64,000 nucleotides of DNA from Dipteronia dyeriana (GCA_032871835.1 CM065297.1:70915253-70979252), one strand, 5' to 3'. Positions 35,967 to 47,646 are shown, numbered from the stretch's first letter. Notes: a model not told the origin generated them from the sequence alone. Translations and numbers: made by a program.

Positions 35967-38255
35967 TGAAATTCCCTTTATCTTTATAGTGTGAATATAC
36001 CTAGAGGGGGGGGGGGGGGGGGGGGGGGGGGGTTGAATAGGTATATGCTCCAATTTTTGTCTTCTTTTGAAAACAATGTAATTCTAACAATGCTTAATAA
36101 AATTGCAAACAAAGACACACAATATTTACGTGGTAAAACCTCCAAACAGGAAACATCCACGGGTTGATACCACAACCACCGGTAAAAGCAAATCCACTAT
36201 TTCAAATAGAGTTACACACTCAAGCAATCACAAATGCTCTACGAGCTCCCACTCTCACTCTATCTTAAACCAAGTGATCAACTAAGCCGACTTCCTATCC
36301 AAGACACCCTGTCTCTAGGAAGATTTCTTGCTAACCTATCTGGATCCTCCCGACCCTAGGCAAGACTTCTTGCTTGACTATCCAAGGCTTCACACCTCTA
36401 GCCAAGACTTCCTTGCTTGACAATCTGAGGCTTCACACCTCTTTCCAAGACTTCCTTGCTCAACAATCCGAGGTTTCACACCTCTTGTCAAGACTTCCAC
36501 TTGCTTAGCTATCCAAGTCCTCCCGACTCTAGCTAAGACTTACAATTGCTCAAATCAAAGAATCACTCTAAGATATGAGACTTTCTACCTCTTCACAAGG
36601 CATCTAAGAGATCATGAATGCAAAACGCAAATAAGCACTCAACATAGAAAATAATGATCAACAAATTCTATGGACATGCAACTAGATGACTAGATTATGA
36701 TTTCAAAGATTCGAAGTTCTGTTCAAAAACCTCGTCCGAGAACTTGCATCTAGACAACTAAAGCATGTTATCAACTAAGAACATAGATATGAAAATATAG
36801 ACATCAATTGAAACAAAACATAGTTCTTAGAAAAATGAAATTAGATCTAAAAACAATCAATCAAGCATAAGAACAAAGGATTTCTAGAAACAATTTCATG
36901 TTTATCAAGTTTAGCACAAATCATTCAATATATCACAAATCTAGCTAAACTTGAAAATTAAATCAACAAACCACAAAATGATATCAAAAACATCCTATTC
37001 ATGCTTCTTAATCAAATAACATCAATCAATAAGAAGATCTAAGAAGAAAACTAAGAAGAAGATGATTTTACCAACAAGGATGCAATCACGAACTGAAGAT
37101 CAGATCACAACGAAACCTGTAGACATCCTTTGGTTCTAGAAATGCTTGTTGTTTGTAGAACTCTTCAATACACTCGAAATCGGTTTTTGAATCAAGTGAT
37201 TCGGAGTAGAAATGAAGAAGTTATCACAAAAACAAAAATCAAAATGTTGAGAGAAAAATTCTGCAATTGTTCTTCAATTTCTCAACTTGTTATTATCTTT
37301 TGAAATGAGAGGGAATGAGAGGTTTTAAAGAATGAAAAGCCAAAAATATATTTTTGCCCTTCTTCCTTAGTGTCTCCCCGAGATGGCGCATGGGAATCTC
37401 AGGGCAGAACACTCTTGGGGCCGAGATGGCCACGCACCATCTCGGGTTGGTGCATGTTGATGGCTTAAGCCATTGCACCTCACCCCTTGCGCTCTCCTCG
37501 CGTTCTTCGACCGTTCTTTGGCCTCCGAACTCCGAATTCGAATCCGTTTCAAGATTACAAACTGGGACTCCCTCACAGACATGGAAATATAAGATACTTA
37601 ACCCAGAAAATAATAATTCGACTCGATATATGAAGATGAAGACAATGTATGCAACATGAGTTGAAAGTGTAGTATCTTTTGACTTAGAACTTGAAATCAA
37701 TAGAATGAGTAACCGAAATGACCGGAACTCAATCATGAACAATATAAGACTAAAATCAAGTTCAAGATCCATGTTATATAAACATATAAACAAATAAACA
37801 CATTTCACACAATAATGCAAACTACATAGAGATAGTCTCCAATCATGCATTTTCCAAAACATGCTACTTTTATAACAATGCATGAGCATTCAACTTCAAG
37901 TGTATGAATGTGTTATACCAAATGATGCGCTATGATACAGAGACACAAATATATGAATTATGTGTGTGTGCGCATATAATGATGCACAACAAAGCAGCGA
38001 CACATATGAATGAATTATGTGTGTGCGCGCGCCTACGCCTTGCAAGAGAAAGAAAGATCTCGATACCTTAGCATCCAAGAATAGTACCAATCCTCTTGAA
38101 GACGAACTTTGCATCATGAGATATTGCTTTTCTTCCTTGAAGCTCTTATCACCACGAACCACTTAAACAACTAAGCATTATAAAGAAATGAAGTTTTGTT
38201 ATGGAATCAAGACAACACAAATCTAGGACCTAACAATCTCCCCTAGGACCTAACA
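35967..38255 (-). repeat. 3' LTR of the Sirevirus-like element
   Basis: TGAAATTCCC...GGACCTAACA, 2,289 bp. It carries a run of 27 G at 36006-36032 where the partner LTR has 6, and a short filler difference near 36715-36750 (TCGAAGTTCTG.. in place of CAATCACAAA). The tandem array is at about 36345-36545. Palindromes with GAGATGG arms are near 37380-37445. The first 20 bases (minus strand) are a duplication that includes a polypurine tract. Confidence 0.93.
36006..36032. repeat. G27 homopolymer
   Basis: 27 consecutive G on the plus strand in the 3' LTR, where the 5' LTR has CTAGAGGGGGGTG. It could form G-quadruplexes, or be a sequencing or assembly artefact at a long homopolymer. Confidence 0.95.
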
Positions 38256-38640
38256 ATCTCCCCATTTGGCTATTCCATGACAAAACATCTACCTCACCAT
38301 ACAATGATCTCTCATAATCAATGTTGATTGCATTCTCACATCCTCACATTACAAAGAGATATTCCTAGACTAAAATGTCTTTATGAGTCTTCAAGAATAT
38401 CTTCACAAATTCAAACACCTGTTGGACAAGAACAACCAAAAGAAATCTTCTACAAAGAAGATAGGTGAGATAAACAAACAATATACAAATAACAAACAAA
38501 AGATCCCTTAAAACTTCTTATCTCCTGCAAACACAAAAAATTTCTCCCCACTAAGCCAAAATTTCTCCCCCTTAATGGATTGTCTCCTCATTATATCAAA
38601 AACAAGTAACATGGTGAGGAAACACTTTCTCCCCCATTTT
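38256..38640 (-). other. Polypurine tract and three upstream copies
   Basis: The primary tract (minus strand AAATGGGGAGAT) abuts the 3' LTR at 38256-38267. Similar purine runs lie at 38541-38550 (TGGGGAGAAA), 38561-38572 (GGGGGAGAAAT) and 38626-38638 (ATGGGGGAGAA). Multiple polypurine tracts ahead of the 3' LTR are a described trait of Sireviruses. Confidence 0.75.
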
Positions 38641-39726
38641 GACAAGGAATAGACAAAAACATATTACACAACCTAGAGAGATAAATGCCAATTGAAAATG
38701 TCTACAAGGGTATAAGGGATGCACAATGAAATCATGAGATAGTGAGCAAACAAGTTGTATAGAGAACTATGTTTAACAAACTAAGCTCCCACTTAACATA
38801 TGCTCCACATATTAATAAGCAAGGTAACTTGTTCACAAGGGACTCACAAAATCACACATTTCAAGCAATAAAAGATAGTAAATCGTTATTTTTCAACATT
38901 AAACAAGAGAATCATAGATTTTCATTATTCTCTCAAAAATAATCCCTCATTGCTAATGAATCAAGCACATTAAGCAAAAATGTGTGTGTGAGAAAAATGC
39001 TTCTAGCATATAAAAAAGGAGTTATTGTGATATCAACATGCAAACTATTTCAACACCTATCCATCTAAAACTTTTCCAATCAAGGTCAAACCGATTATCA
39101 TCCGGATTTTTTGCTTTAAAGTGAATAGATTTCAACATGTGAGCGTGTGTGTGCATGTGGCTCGTCATTCCATTTCTGTTTTTCAATCCTTGCAATCACA
39201 ATTTTCAACTATACTCCATTTTAAGCCTTCCTCCATTTCTTTTTAGGCTTTGTATCAAAGTTTTTTTTTAAATGATTCTTTTTCAACACTTCTTTGATTT
39301 TTCTAACATAAACATATACTCTTCATGACGGTTTTCACTCATCACAATGGTGTAGCCCTTTCCTACATTGGGCGGCTTCACAACCAAGGTGTGTAGCCCT
39401 TTCCATGAAGGTGCTCGTTGAGTTCTATGTAGATGCCGAAGCAAAATGGATACTAACAATAGGTCATCTATCATGTACTAGACAATGAACTTCAAAATGC
39501 ATCCATAATCTACATGCTTTCAAACTCAATTACTCAAACTTAAACATATAAGAGAAGCATTTGTGCATTTTTTTTAAAAACAATATTTACAGAGACTTAA
39601 CTGCATGATCTAGAAGCAATAAAAGCTATTTCATCAAGATCATTACTTCTCACATGAGCAGCTCTCAAAGAAATAGATATACAATATAGTTTTGCTTATC
39701 AAGCCACTCATAACTACACACAAGCA
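38641..39726 (-). other. 3' untranslated region of the Sirevirus-like element
   Basis: About 1.1 kb between the RNase H stop and the polypurine tracts. Some Sireviruses carry an envelope-like third ORF here. I see no such frame; the only open stretch (39283-39474) shows no signal peptide or membrane segment and is not recognisable. Confidence 0.55.
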
Positions 39727-40420
39727 TTAATCAACACAAATCATGCCAATGGATCTTCTAAGAGATACAAATCTCTCTTTGTCCAAGGGCTTTGTGAACA
39801 AGTCAGCAAGTTGATTCTTAGTAGGCATATATTCAAGAGTTACTATTGAATGTTCAACAGGTTCTCTAATGAAATGTTGCTTAATGTCTATATGCTTTGT
39901 GCGTGAGTGTTGAACCGGATTTTTAGAGATTTTAATGGCACTCATATTACCACAATAGAGAGTCATTTTACCTTGATTTATCTTATAATCCTTGAGAATT
40001 TGTTTCATCCATAGAAGTTGTGTGCAAGCACTTCCGGTCGCAATGTACTCGGCTTCGGATGATGAAAGAGAGACGGAATTTTGTTTCTTGCTTAGCCAAG
40101 CAATCAAATTATTCCCCAAGTAAAAGTAATCGCCCGATGTGCTTTTACGATCATCAATGTTTCCTGCCCAATCCGCATCACAATAGCCAACAAGAATATC
40201 ATTAGTATCAAAGGAATAGAATAAACCAAGATTATGTGTTCCTTTTATATACCTAATAATTCTTTTAACGGCTTTCAAGTGAGATTCATTTGGATTAGCT
40301 TGAAACCTAGCACACAAACCTACACTAAAACAAATATTCGGCCTACTTGCCGTTAGGTAGAGAAGGCTACCTATCATGCTCCTGTAGAGACTTTGATCAA
40401 CATTTTTTCATTTTCATCTT
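39727..40420 (-). pseudogene. Copia RNase H (C-terminal pol)
   Basis: The frame 40377-39727 (216 residues) begins [20 protein letters not shown] and contains GYCDADWAGNIDDRKSTSG, SLSSSEAEYIATGSA and LYCGNMSAIKISKNP, then HIDIKQHFIRE and ADLFTKPLDKERF near the end. These are the conserved blocks of Copia RNase H, and the catalytic acidic residues are present. A one-base frame change near 40410 separates it from RT. RNase H would remove the RNA strand during reverse transcription. Confidence 0.92.
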
Positions 40421-41354
40421 TGTCAAGTTTTAATGTTGTACTCATAGGTGTTTCAAATTCTTTACCACTTTCAAGGCCAAATTTCTTAACAAGATTTCTA
40501 GCATATTTAGATTGAGACAACATGATACCATTGCTAGATTGTTTCACTTGCATGCCTAGAAAGTAATTGAGTTCACCTACCATACTCATTTCAAATTCTC
40601 TTGACATCTCATTCACAAAATCATCAACTTTGGTTTTACATGTAGACCCAAACATTATATCATCAACATATATTTGTGCAACAAAAATGTCATTGTTATA
40701 ATGCTTGACAAATAATTTTCTATCAATACCACCTCTCTTATATTGGTTGTCAATAAGATATTGAGTCAACCTATCATACCAAGCTCTAGGAGCTTGCTTA
40801 AGGCCATAAAGAGCCTTTTTCAACTTAAACACATGATTATGAGAGTGTGGGTCTACAAAACCCTTAGGTTGTTCAACATACACTTCTTCTTAAAGGTTTC
40901 CATTGAGAAAAGCACTTTTGACATCCATTTGAAACAATTTGAATTTCTTAAGACATGCAATGGACAATAAAAGCCTAATGGACTCAAGAAGTGCAATGGG
41001 TGCAAAAGTCTAATCAAAGTCTACACCCTCAACTTGAGTGTATCCTTGAGCCACTAGTCTTGCTTTATTTCTCACAATCTTGCCACATTCATCGGTCTTA
41101 TTCCTAAACACCCATTTTATACCAATCACATTGATATCTTTTGGTCTAGGAACTAATGACCACACTTCATTCCTCTTAAATTGATTTAGTTCTTCTTGCA
41201 TGGCATTAACCCAATATGCATCAATAATTGCTTCATTAATATTCTTGGCCTCAATTTGAGAAGTGTAGCAAGCATATGAAATTTGGTTAGCTAGTTGCCT
41301 TCTAGTTCTAACCCCTTTATTCAAATCACCTATGATGTCTTGTTGATAATGCAT
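40374..41354 (-). pseudogene. Copia reverse transcriptase
   Basis: Two frames join it: 41354-41010 (MQEELNQFKRNEVWSLVPRP, IGIKWVFRNKTDECG, NKARLVAQGYTQVEG) and 40883-40374 ([32 protein letters not shown], the catalytic [22 protein letters not shown]). In-frame stops at about 41007 (TAG) and 40890 (TAA) interrupt it between the two. Catalytic Asp pair intact. Family-typical length if the breaks are ignored. Confidence 0.92.
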
Positions 41355-41390
41355 ATTCCTAAGTCTAGAATTAGAATTTTCAACATCTTG

Positions 41391-42790
41391 TTAGTCATCA
41401 TTCAAACCGTTTTCTAACTCTTGACTTTCTTCTCTAGCAACACTACCATTATCACCATTATGACTAGATTCACTTTTATCATAACTAGTCACATCAATAG
41501 GTGCTTTAGTGTCATTCAATAAATATTCTTTAGGTTCATTGACACCATGATTATCACACAAATCAAGTATGCTAAGATCATCTATTTTCACATTAATAGA
41601 CTCCATAATAGTCTTAGTTTTAAGTTGAACACTCTATATGCACGACTATTATTAGCATACCCAAGAAAGAGACCAATATCACTTTTAGCATCAAACTTTC
41701 CTAAGTGATCTCTATCATTAAAAATAAAACACTTACTCCCAAAAGTGTGGAAGTAACTCACATTCGGCTTCTTGCCCTTCCAAAGTTCATAGAAAGTTTG
41801 TTTTGTGCCGGGCCTTTTAAAAACTCTATTAGTGACATAACATGCGATATTGACCGCTTCGGCCCAAAGATTTCTAGGGACTTTCTTGCTATTGAGCATG
41901 ACCCTAGCCATCTCTTGCAAGACACGATTCTTCCTCTCAACAATACCATTTTGTTGAGGAGTTCTAAGAGCCGAGAACTCATGTGAAATCCCATAATCAT
42001 CAAAAAACTCACTAAATCTAGCATTTTCAAATTCACTCCCATGATCACTCCTAATTCGACATATTTTCTTGATTCCAAGACCTTTTTCATTTTGAACTTG
42101 ATTACAAAACTTCTTAAAGTAACCAAAAGTTTTGGTCTTGTCTCTAAGAAAATATACCCAAGCAAACCGAGAAAAATCATCAACACATACAAAAATGTAT
42201 TTCTTGTCATTTATGCTTTCGGTTTGAATTGGTCCCATTAGGTCCATATGCACAAGTTCTAAGGGCTTCTTGGTAGCAAAATTAGTGTTCTTTTTAAGAG
42301 ACACTTTTATTTGTTTACCTAATTGACAAGGTTCACAAACACCATCAAGCTTTTTACCAAGACTAGGAAGACCTCTAACAATGTCATATTTTTCAAGCTT
42401 TTTTAACTCTTTATAATTCATGTGGCCCAATCTTTCATGCCATAATTCAAGCTTGTTGCACTCATGTGCCATATTACATGTTAGTGGATCAACCTCTAAA
42501 CAATAGCAATTGTCCGAAGACCTTTTGACTTTCAAAACAATGTTGTCCTTTTTATCAATTATCGTGCACACATCCTTGTTAAAGCTAACTTCTTTAAAAA
42601 TTTCACACAAGTGAGTGATGCTTATTAGATTAGCTTGTAGATCATCTACATACAAGGTGTGACGAAGTTTAGGCAATCCGGGGATACAAATTGTTCCCTT
42701 GCCTAAAACTTACTTTTTGGTGCCATCATCAAATGTAACCCATCCACCATCATTCATAACATGATTCTTAAAGAATTCCTTGTTACCGGT
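41391..42790 (-). pseudogene. Copia protease tail and integrase
   Basis: The 362-residue frame 42676-41588 has the GAG-pre-integrase region (LELWHERLGHMNYKELKKL, CEPCQLGKQ), then the integrase core: VHMDLMGPIQTES (first Asp), VDDFSRFAWVYFLRDK, IRSDHGSEFEN (second Asp) and RTPQQNGIVERKNRVLQEMA (Glu). It ends with FGSKCFIFNDRDHLGKFD and GLFLGYANNSRAYRVF. All three catalytic residues are kept. A stop near 42711 cuts it from the protease. A frame change near 41610 leads into the linker frame 41606-41391. The IRSDHG.EFEN block fits Sireviruses. Confidence 0.93.
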
Positions 42791-43269
42791 CATATTCCTA
42801 GAGCAACCGCTAAAGCATATTGTGCAACCAAACATTGTGTTGTGTTTTTCTTGACCCAAACTTTCTTGACAGGTTTCTCATTCCTACTTTTATTAACATG
42901 CTTTGACTTGTTTTGAAGAACATTGACTCCATTAGTCACATTTTCAAACAAATCAAAGAAAGCATTATCAACTTTCTTATGCATAGTAGAACGAGGCACA
43001 ACACAAGATTTAACAAACAAATCATCAACACATTTATTCTCAACATGCTTTTCCAAGGTCTTATTAGGTCTAATTCTAGATCCATACATGGATGATTGCC
43101 TAGGACCATTCAAAGACATATCATGCAAATCATTGGCAATTCTACATTTACGAATGTATTTATAACATCTAGGTCTTATGTGTCCTACCATGTTGCAATA
43201 ATGACAAATAGGTATGAATTTGAGAAGTTTACCATTTGCTTGAGCATTGAACTCATTTTGCCTTCTCAC
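42790..43269 (-). pseudogene. Copia gag zinc knuckle and protease start
   Basis: The frame reads FIPICHYCNMVGHIRPRCYK, a CX2CX4HX4C zinc knuckle that binds nucleic acid, at about 43165-43215. It continues to KKVWVKKNTTQCLVAQYALA. In the neighbouring frame near 42805 the protease signature reads CFSGCSRNMTGN. The Asp that should precede SGCSR is missing, as though one codon were lost, so the protease is inactive. A frame change lies at the same point. Confidence 0.85.
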
Positions 43270-43482
43270 ATTTTTACCTCTTTGGCGTGCAACACTAGAT
43301 GTCTTGCCTTTTGCATTTGATGGTAATGTAGCATGTCTTTGGCATTGTTAAGTCTTTTCTTTGACTTTCATTGCTGATGTTGAGGCACCTCCGGTAGCAT
43401 TCATGGCTTTACCATTAGAGAGTGTACATACACTTAAATTGCTACAAGATTTGACAAAAGTAGATTTGTTAGATGAAGGAGT

Positions 43483-43986
43483 TTATTTTTCATTAACATA
43501 TCCTAAACCTCTTTTGTCGCTTGAAGGCTTTCCAACCTTAATGAGAGCTTTCACTTTGTTAGAGCTAGATAACATCTTGTTAATCATCTCTTTAGCCTCA
43601 TTAAGTTTGTCGTTAAGCACTTTCTCTTGATTCTTATGCTCATTTAGTTTTGCTCGAAGCACATTTTCAATTCTCCTAGCACGATCAAGAGATTCATCTC
43701 TTTGCTCAAATTCATGCTTCAAAATACTTAATCTATCATTGCTATCAATCAAGTTTTTCTCAAGATTAAGAATTTTTTCATTTAGATCAATAACACATTT
43801 TGAGCTACAATCATGATTTTCTAACTTCTTAGTGAGAGACTTATTGATCTTAGAGATCCTTTTATTTTCTTGAATAAGATCTTTGATCTTTTGATCATCT
43901 AAGTCAATAGGCTCACCTTCAACAAAAGAAGCCACAAAAGAATACATTTCTTTAATCATGATGAAACAAATGAAGATAACAAACAC
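43483..43986 (-). pseudogene. Copia gag, C-terminal half only
   Basis: A 167-residue charged, coiled-coil-like segment: DLDDQKIKDLIQENKRISKI, then LDRARRIENVLRAKLNEHK and LNEAKEMINKMLSSSNKVK. A Met in the frame lies only 50 bases from the 5' LTR. Gag of Sireviruses is normally much longer and starts with a capsid-forming domain, which is absent here. The N-terminal half has been deleted. Stops at 43483 and near 43349 separate it from the zinc knuckle. Confidence 0.8.
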
Positions 43987-44020
43987 TACAAAGAAGATCT
44001 ATCTAAGTGCGTCTAGACAC

Positions 44021-44036
44021 CGACTTTGATACCAAT
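44021..44036 (-). other. Sirevirus-like primer-binding site
   Basis: Minus strand ATTGGTATCAAAGTCG directly follows the 5' LTR end. TGGTATCA.AG is the plant Copia pattern complementary to the 3' end of initiator-Met tRNA. Confidence 0.88.
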
Positions 44037-46277
44037 TGAAATTCCCTTTATCTTTATAGTGTGAATATACCTAGAGGGGGGTGAATAGGTATATGCTCCA
44101 ATTTTTGTCTTCTTTTGAAAACAATGCAATTCTAACAATGCTTAATAAAATTGCAAACAAAGACACACAATATTTATGTGGTAAAACCTCCAAAGAGGAA
44201 ACATCCACGGGTTGATACCACAACTACCAGCAAAAGCAAATCCACTATTTCAAATAGAGTTACACACTCAAGCAATCACACATGCTCTACGAGCTCCCAC
44301 TCTCACTCTATCTTAAACCAAGTGATCAACTAAGCCGACTTCCTATCCAAGACACCCTGTCTCTAGGAAGATTTCTTGCTCACCTATCTGGATCCTCCCG
44401 ACCCTAGGCAAGACTTCTTGCTTGACTATCCAAGGCTTCACACCTCTAGCCAAGACTTCCTTACTTGACAATCTGAGGCTTCACACCTCTTTCCAAGACT
44501 TCCTTGCTCAACAATCCGAGGTTTCACACCTCTTGTCGACACTTCCACTTGCTTAGCTATCCAAGTCCTCCCGACTCTAGCTAAGACTTACAATTGCTCA
44601 AATCAAAGAATCACTCTAAGATATGAGACTTTCTACCTCTTCACAAGGCATCTAAGTGATCATGAATGCAAAACGCAAACAAGCACTCAACATAGAAAAT
44701 GATGATCAACAAATTCTATGGACATGCAACTAGATGACTAGATTATGATTTCAAAGATCAATCACAAATGCATCTAGACAACTAAAGCATGTTATCAACT
44801 AAGAACATAGATATGAAAATATAGACATCAATTGAAACAAAACATAGTTCTTAGAAAAATGAAATTAGATCTAAAAACAATCAATCAAGCATAAGAACAA
44901 AGGATTTCTAGAAACAATTTCATGTTTATCAAGTTTAGCACAAATCATTCAATATATCACAAATCTAGCTAAACTTGAAAATCAAATCAACAAACCACAA
45001 AATGATATCCAAAACATCCTATTCATGCTTCTTAATCAAATAACATCAATCAATAAGAAGATCTAAGAAGAAAACTAAGAAGAAGATGATTTTACCAACA
45101 AGGATGCAATCACGAACTGAATATCAGATCACAACGAAACCTGTAGACATCCTTTGGTTCTAGAAATGCTTGTTGTTTGTAGAACTCTTCAATACACTCG
45201 AAATCGGTTTTTGAATCAAGTGATTCGGAGAAGAAATGAAGAAGTTATCACAAAAACAAAAATCAAAATGTTGAGAGAAAAATTCTGCAATTGTTCTTCA
45301 ATTTCTCAACTTGTTCTTATCTTTTGAAATGAGAGGGAATGAGAGGTTTTAAAGAGTAAAAAGACAAAAATATATTTTTTCCCTTCTTTCTTAGTGTCTC
45401 CCAGAGATGGCGCATGGGAATCTCAAGGAAGAACACTCTTGGGGCCGAGATGGCCACGCGCTATCTCGGGTTGGTGCATGTTGATGGCTTAAGCCATCAC
45501 ACCTCACTCCTTGCGCTCTCCTCGCGTTCTTCGACTGTTCTTTGGCCTCCAAACTCCGAATTCGAATCTGTTTGAAGATTATGAACCGGGAATCCCTCAA
45601 AGACATGGAAATATAATATACTTAACCCATAAAATAATAATTCGACTCAATATATGAAGATGAAGACAATGTATGCAACATGAGTTGAAAGTGTAGTATC
45701 TTTTGACTTAGAACTTGAAATCAATAGAATGAGTAACCGAAATGACCGGAAATCAATCATGAACAATCTAAGGCTAAAATCAAGTTCAAGATCCATGTTA
45801 TACAAACATATAAACAAATAAACACATTTCACACAAGAATGCAAACTACATAGAGATATTCTCCAATCATGCATTTTCCAAAACATGTTACTTTCATAAC
45901 AATGCATGAGCATTCAACTTCAAGTGTGTGAATGTTTTATACCAAATGATGCGCTACGATGCAAGGACACAAATATATGAATTTTGTGTGTGTGCACATA
46001 TAATGATGCACAACAAAGCAAGGACACATATGAATTAATTGAGTGTGTGTGCGCCTACGCCTTGCAAGAGAAAGAAGGATCTCGATACCTTAGAATCCAA
46101 GAATAGTACCAATCCTCTTGAAGACGAACTTTGCATCATGAGAAGTTGCTTTTCTTCCTTGAAGCTCTTATCATCACGAACCACTTAAGCAACTAAGCAT
46201 TACAAAGAAATGAAGTTTTGTTATGGAATTAAGTCAACACAAATCTAGGACCTAATAATCTCCCCTAAGACCTAACA
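44037..46277 (-). repeat. 5' LTR of the Sirevirus-like element
   Basis: TGAAATTCCC...AGACCTAACA, 2,241 bp, about 98% identical by eye to the 3' LTR. The tandem array is at 44410-44600 and the U5-like motif GTGGTAAAACC with CATCCACGGG at 44172-44212. Alternating TG/CA stretches lie near 45980-46060. The GGACCTAA.. duplication at the outer end (46249-46277) matches that of the 3' LTR. Confidence 0.93.
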
Positions 46278-47169
46278 GAATTGTCCCTTGATTTAAGTAG
46301 ACAGCTTCCATTTTGGGAGGATTTGATGAAGTTGACTGTTTCTGATAATGGTGCTCGTGAATGGTGGGAGAGGTCAACTTTCTCTTCTTTTGGTTGGAGG
46401 GTATTACGGACTTCGTTCATGGTATTGTTCTAGGTCGGTCTTCTTTGGTGTACTGGTTCTTTCTCCTTGGCGGTCTTTCTCTCGACGTGTTGGGACTTTC
46501 CAGTTGTTGTTTCCCATACTGAATGGCTGGGAGGTGCTTGTTGGACCGGTCCAGGACTGGTACCACGGTATTGGGTTATCGGGGAATGCAGACAGTGGTA
46601 CCAGACCCTTTTGATATCAATGAACTGGTATATTGTGATATCGGGGCTCTCTGGACTTTGGTATCAATGTCACTCGATACCAGAGAATCGGAGTGATCCT
46701 GGTCCGGGTCATGGTTTATGCATGGTCATCGTGGATGCACCAATCCTGTATCTATCAGGGGTAGGCCTCGATGCTCCCCTTGTAGAGTCCTTCTACTCCA
46801 AGCAATTTTGATAGGGTGAAAAAAATCTTCTTTGGACTACTCCTTTTTAGACGGTTAACAGATTTATTTTATCAAACACAATTATTATTATTTTGCTAAA
46901 ATTTGACTAATCTAAGGGGAAAAAGTATTAAAAGCAATCATATGCTAAAAAACCTCTAGGCAGTGTTTATCTATATAAATGCGAAAAGAAAATAATAAAG
47001 TGTAACAAAGACTGAAAAAGCATAAAACCAAGGGAAACAGCCCAAACCAAAACAGTGACATGTAGGCCACGCCAAACAGAAACTGAAACCATCAGGAAAA
47101 CCAAAAAGACTCTCAACTTATGCAATCATTGCCAACGAGCAAAGAGTAGAATGACAGGGTGGAAAACCA

Positions 47170-47590
47170 CCAAGCATCAACCTCTAGCCCCAAAGCATGC
47201 TTACAAAGAGCGTCCGCAACCTGATTCTCCTCCCTAAAAATATAAGATACCTAAAACTCTATTTACAAAATCTGATAGATAAACTGCTGCCAAACCCTTC
47301 AAGAAACCTGCTCAGAGTGGGAAGAAAGCAGTTAGAACAACATAAGAGGAGTCACTCTCAAGCCAGATCTGACACCACCCGTACTTCCAAGCATATTTAA
47401 ATGCCATCGACACCGCAAGAAGCTCAGCCTCAAACGCAAACAACTGACTAAGAGGTACAGCAAAACAACCATTCACAAAAGCTCTACAATTACGAAAGAT
47501 GCCCCCACAACCCCTAAGGCATGGAGAACTCAAGGCAGCACCAAGTGTATTAACTTTGGTCCAACTAGGAGTCAGGGGAGACCAAACCAC
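47170..47590 (-). pseudogene. LINE RNase H domain
   Basis: Begins VWSPLTPSWTKVNTLGAALS, then LRGCGGIFRNCRAFVNGCF, FEAELLAVSMAFKYAW and WLESDSSYVV. After a frame change it continues IFREENQVADALCKHALGL and ends with a stop near 47175. The layout matches the plant LINE RNase H family (RVT_3). The first catalytic Asp (usually N-T-D-G) is Leu here, so activity is lost. The Glu, second Asp and final Asp are kept. Confidence 0.85.
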
Positions 47591-47646
47591 ACTCTAGATA
47601 ACTGGAGGCCTATCCGGGCGATCACGAAGACTAAAGCTCCAAAGAA

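Larger units (their letters stand above)
35967..46277 (-). mobile_element. Sirevirus-like Ty1/Copia element, both LTRs, TSD GAATT
   Basis: 10.3 kb element with 3' LTR 35967-38255 and 5' LTR 44037-46277, bounded by a perfect duplication GAATT (35962-35966 and 46278-46282). The order gag, protease, integrase, RT, RNase H is Copia. Very long LTRs, an initiator-Met-type PBS, several polypurine tracts and integrase motifs such as IRSDHGSEFEN place it with Sireviruses. LTRs are about 98% identical by eye, so insertion is fairly recent. The internal region (5.8 kb) lacks the N-terminal half of gag and has many stops, so it must have moved with help from another copy or decayed since. Confidence 0.93.
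35622..46860 (-). repeat. LTR-F, copy 2, split by a Sirevirus-like element
   Basis: Own sequence is 35622-35966 and 46283-46860, about 923 bp against 905 bp for copy 1, with roughly 80-85% identity by eye. Starts TGATAAAGAATAGGGTG and ends GACGGTTAACA. The minus-strand TATA (CCTATAAATATGAC) is kept near 35855. Flanks ATATT and GATTT do not form a clear duplication. It may be solo or the 5' LTR of GYP-A, with everything between 15283 and 35621 as a nested interior. Confidence 0.7.

Noticed and set aside
39283..39474. Envelope-like ORF of the Sirevirus-like element
   Set aside because: Only 63 residues, with no signal peptide or membrane segment and no recognisable similarity.
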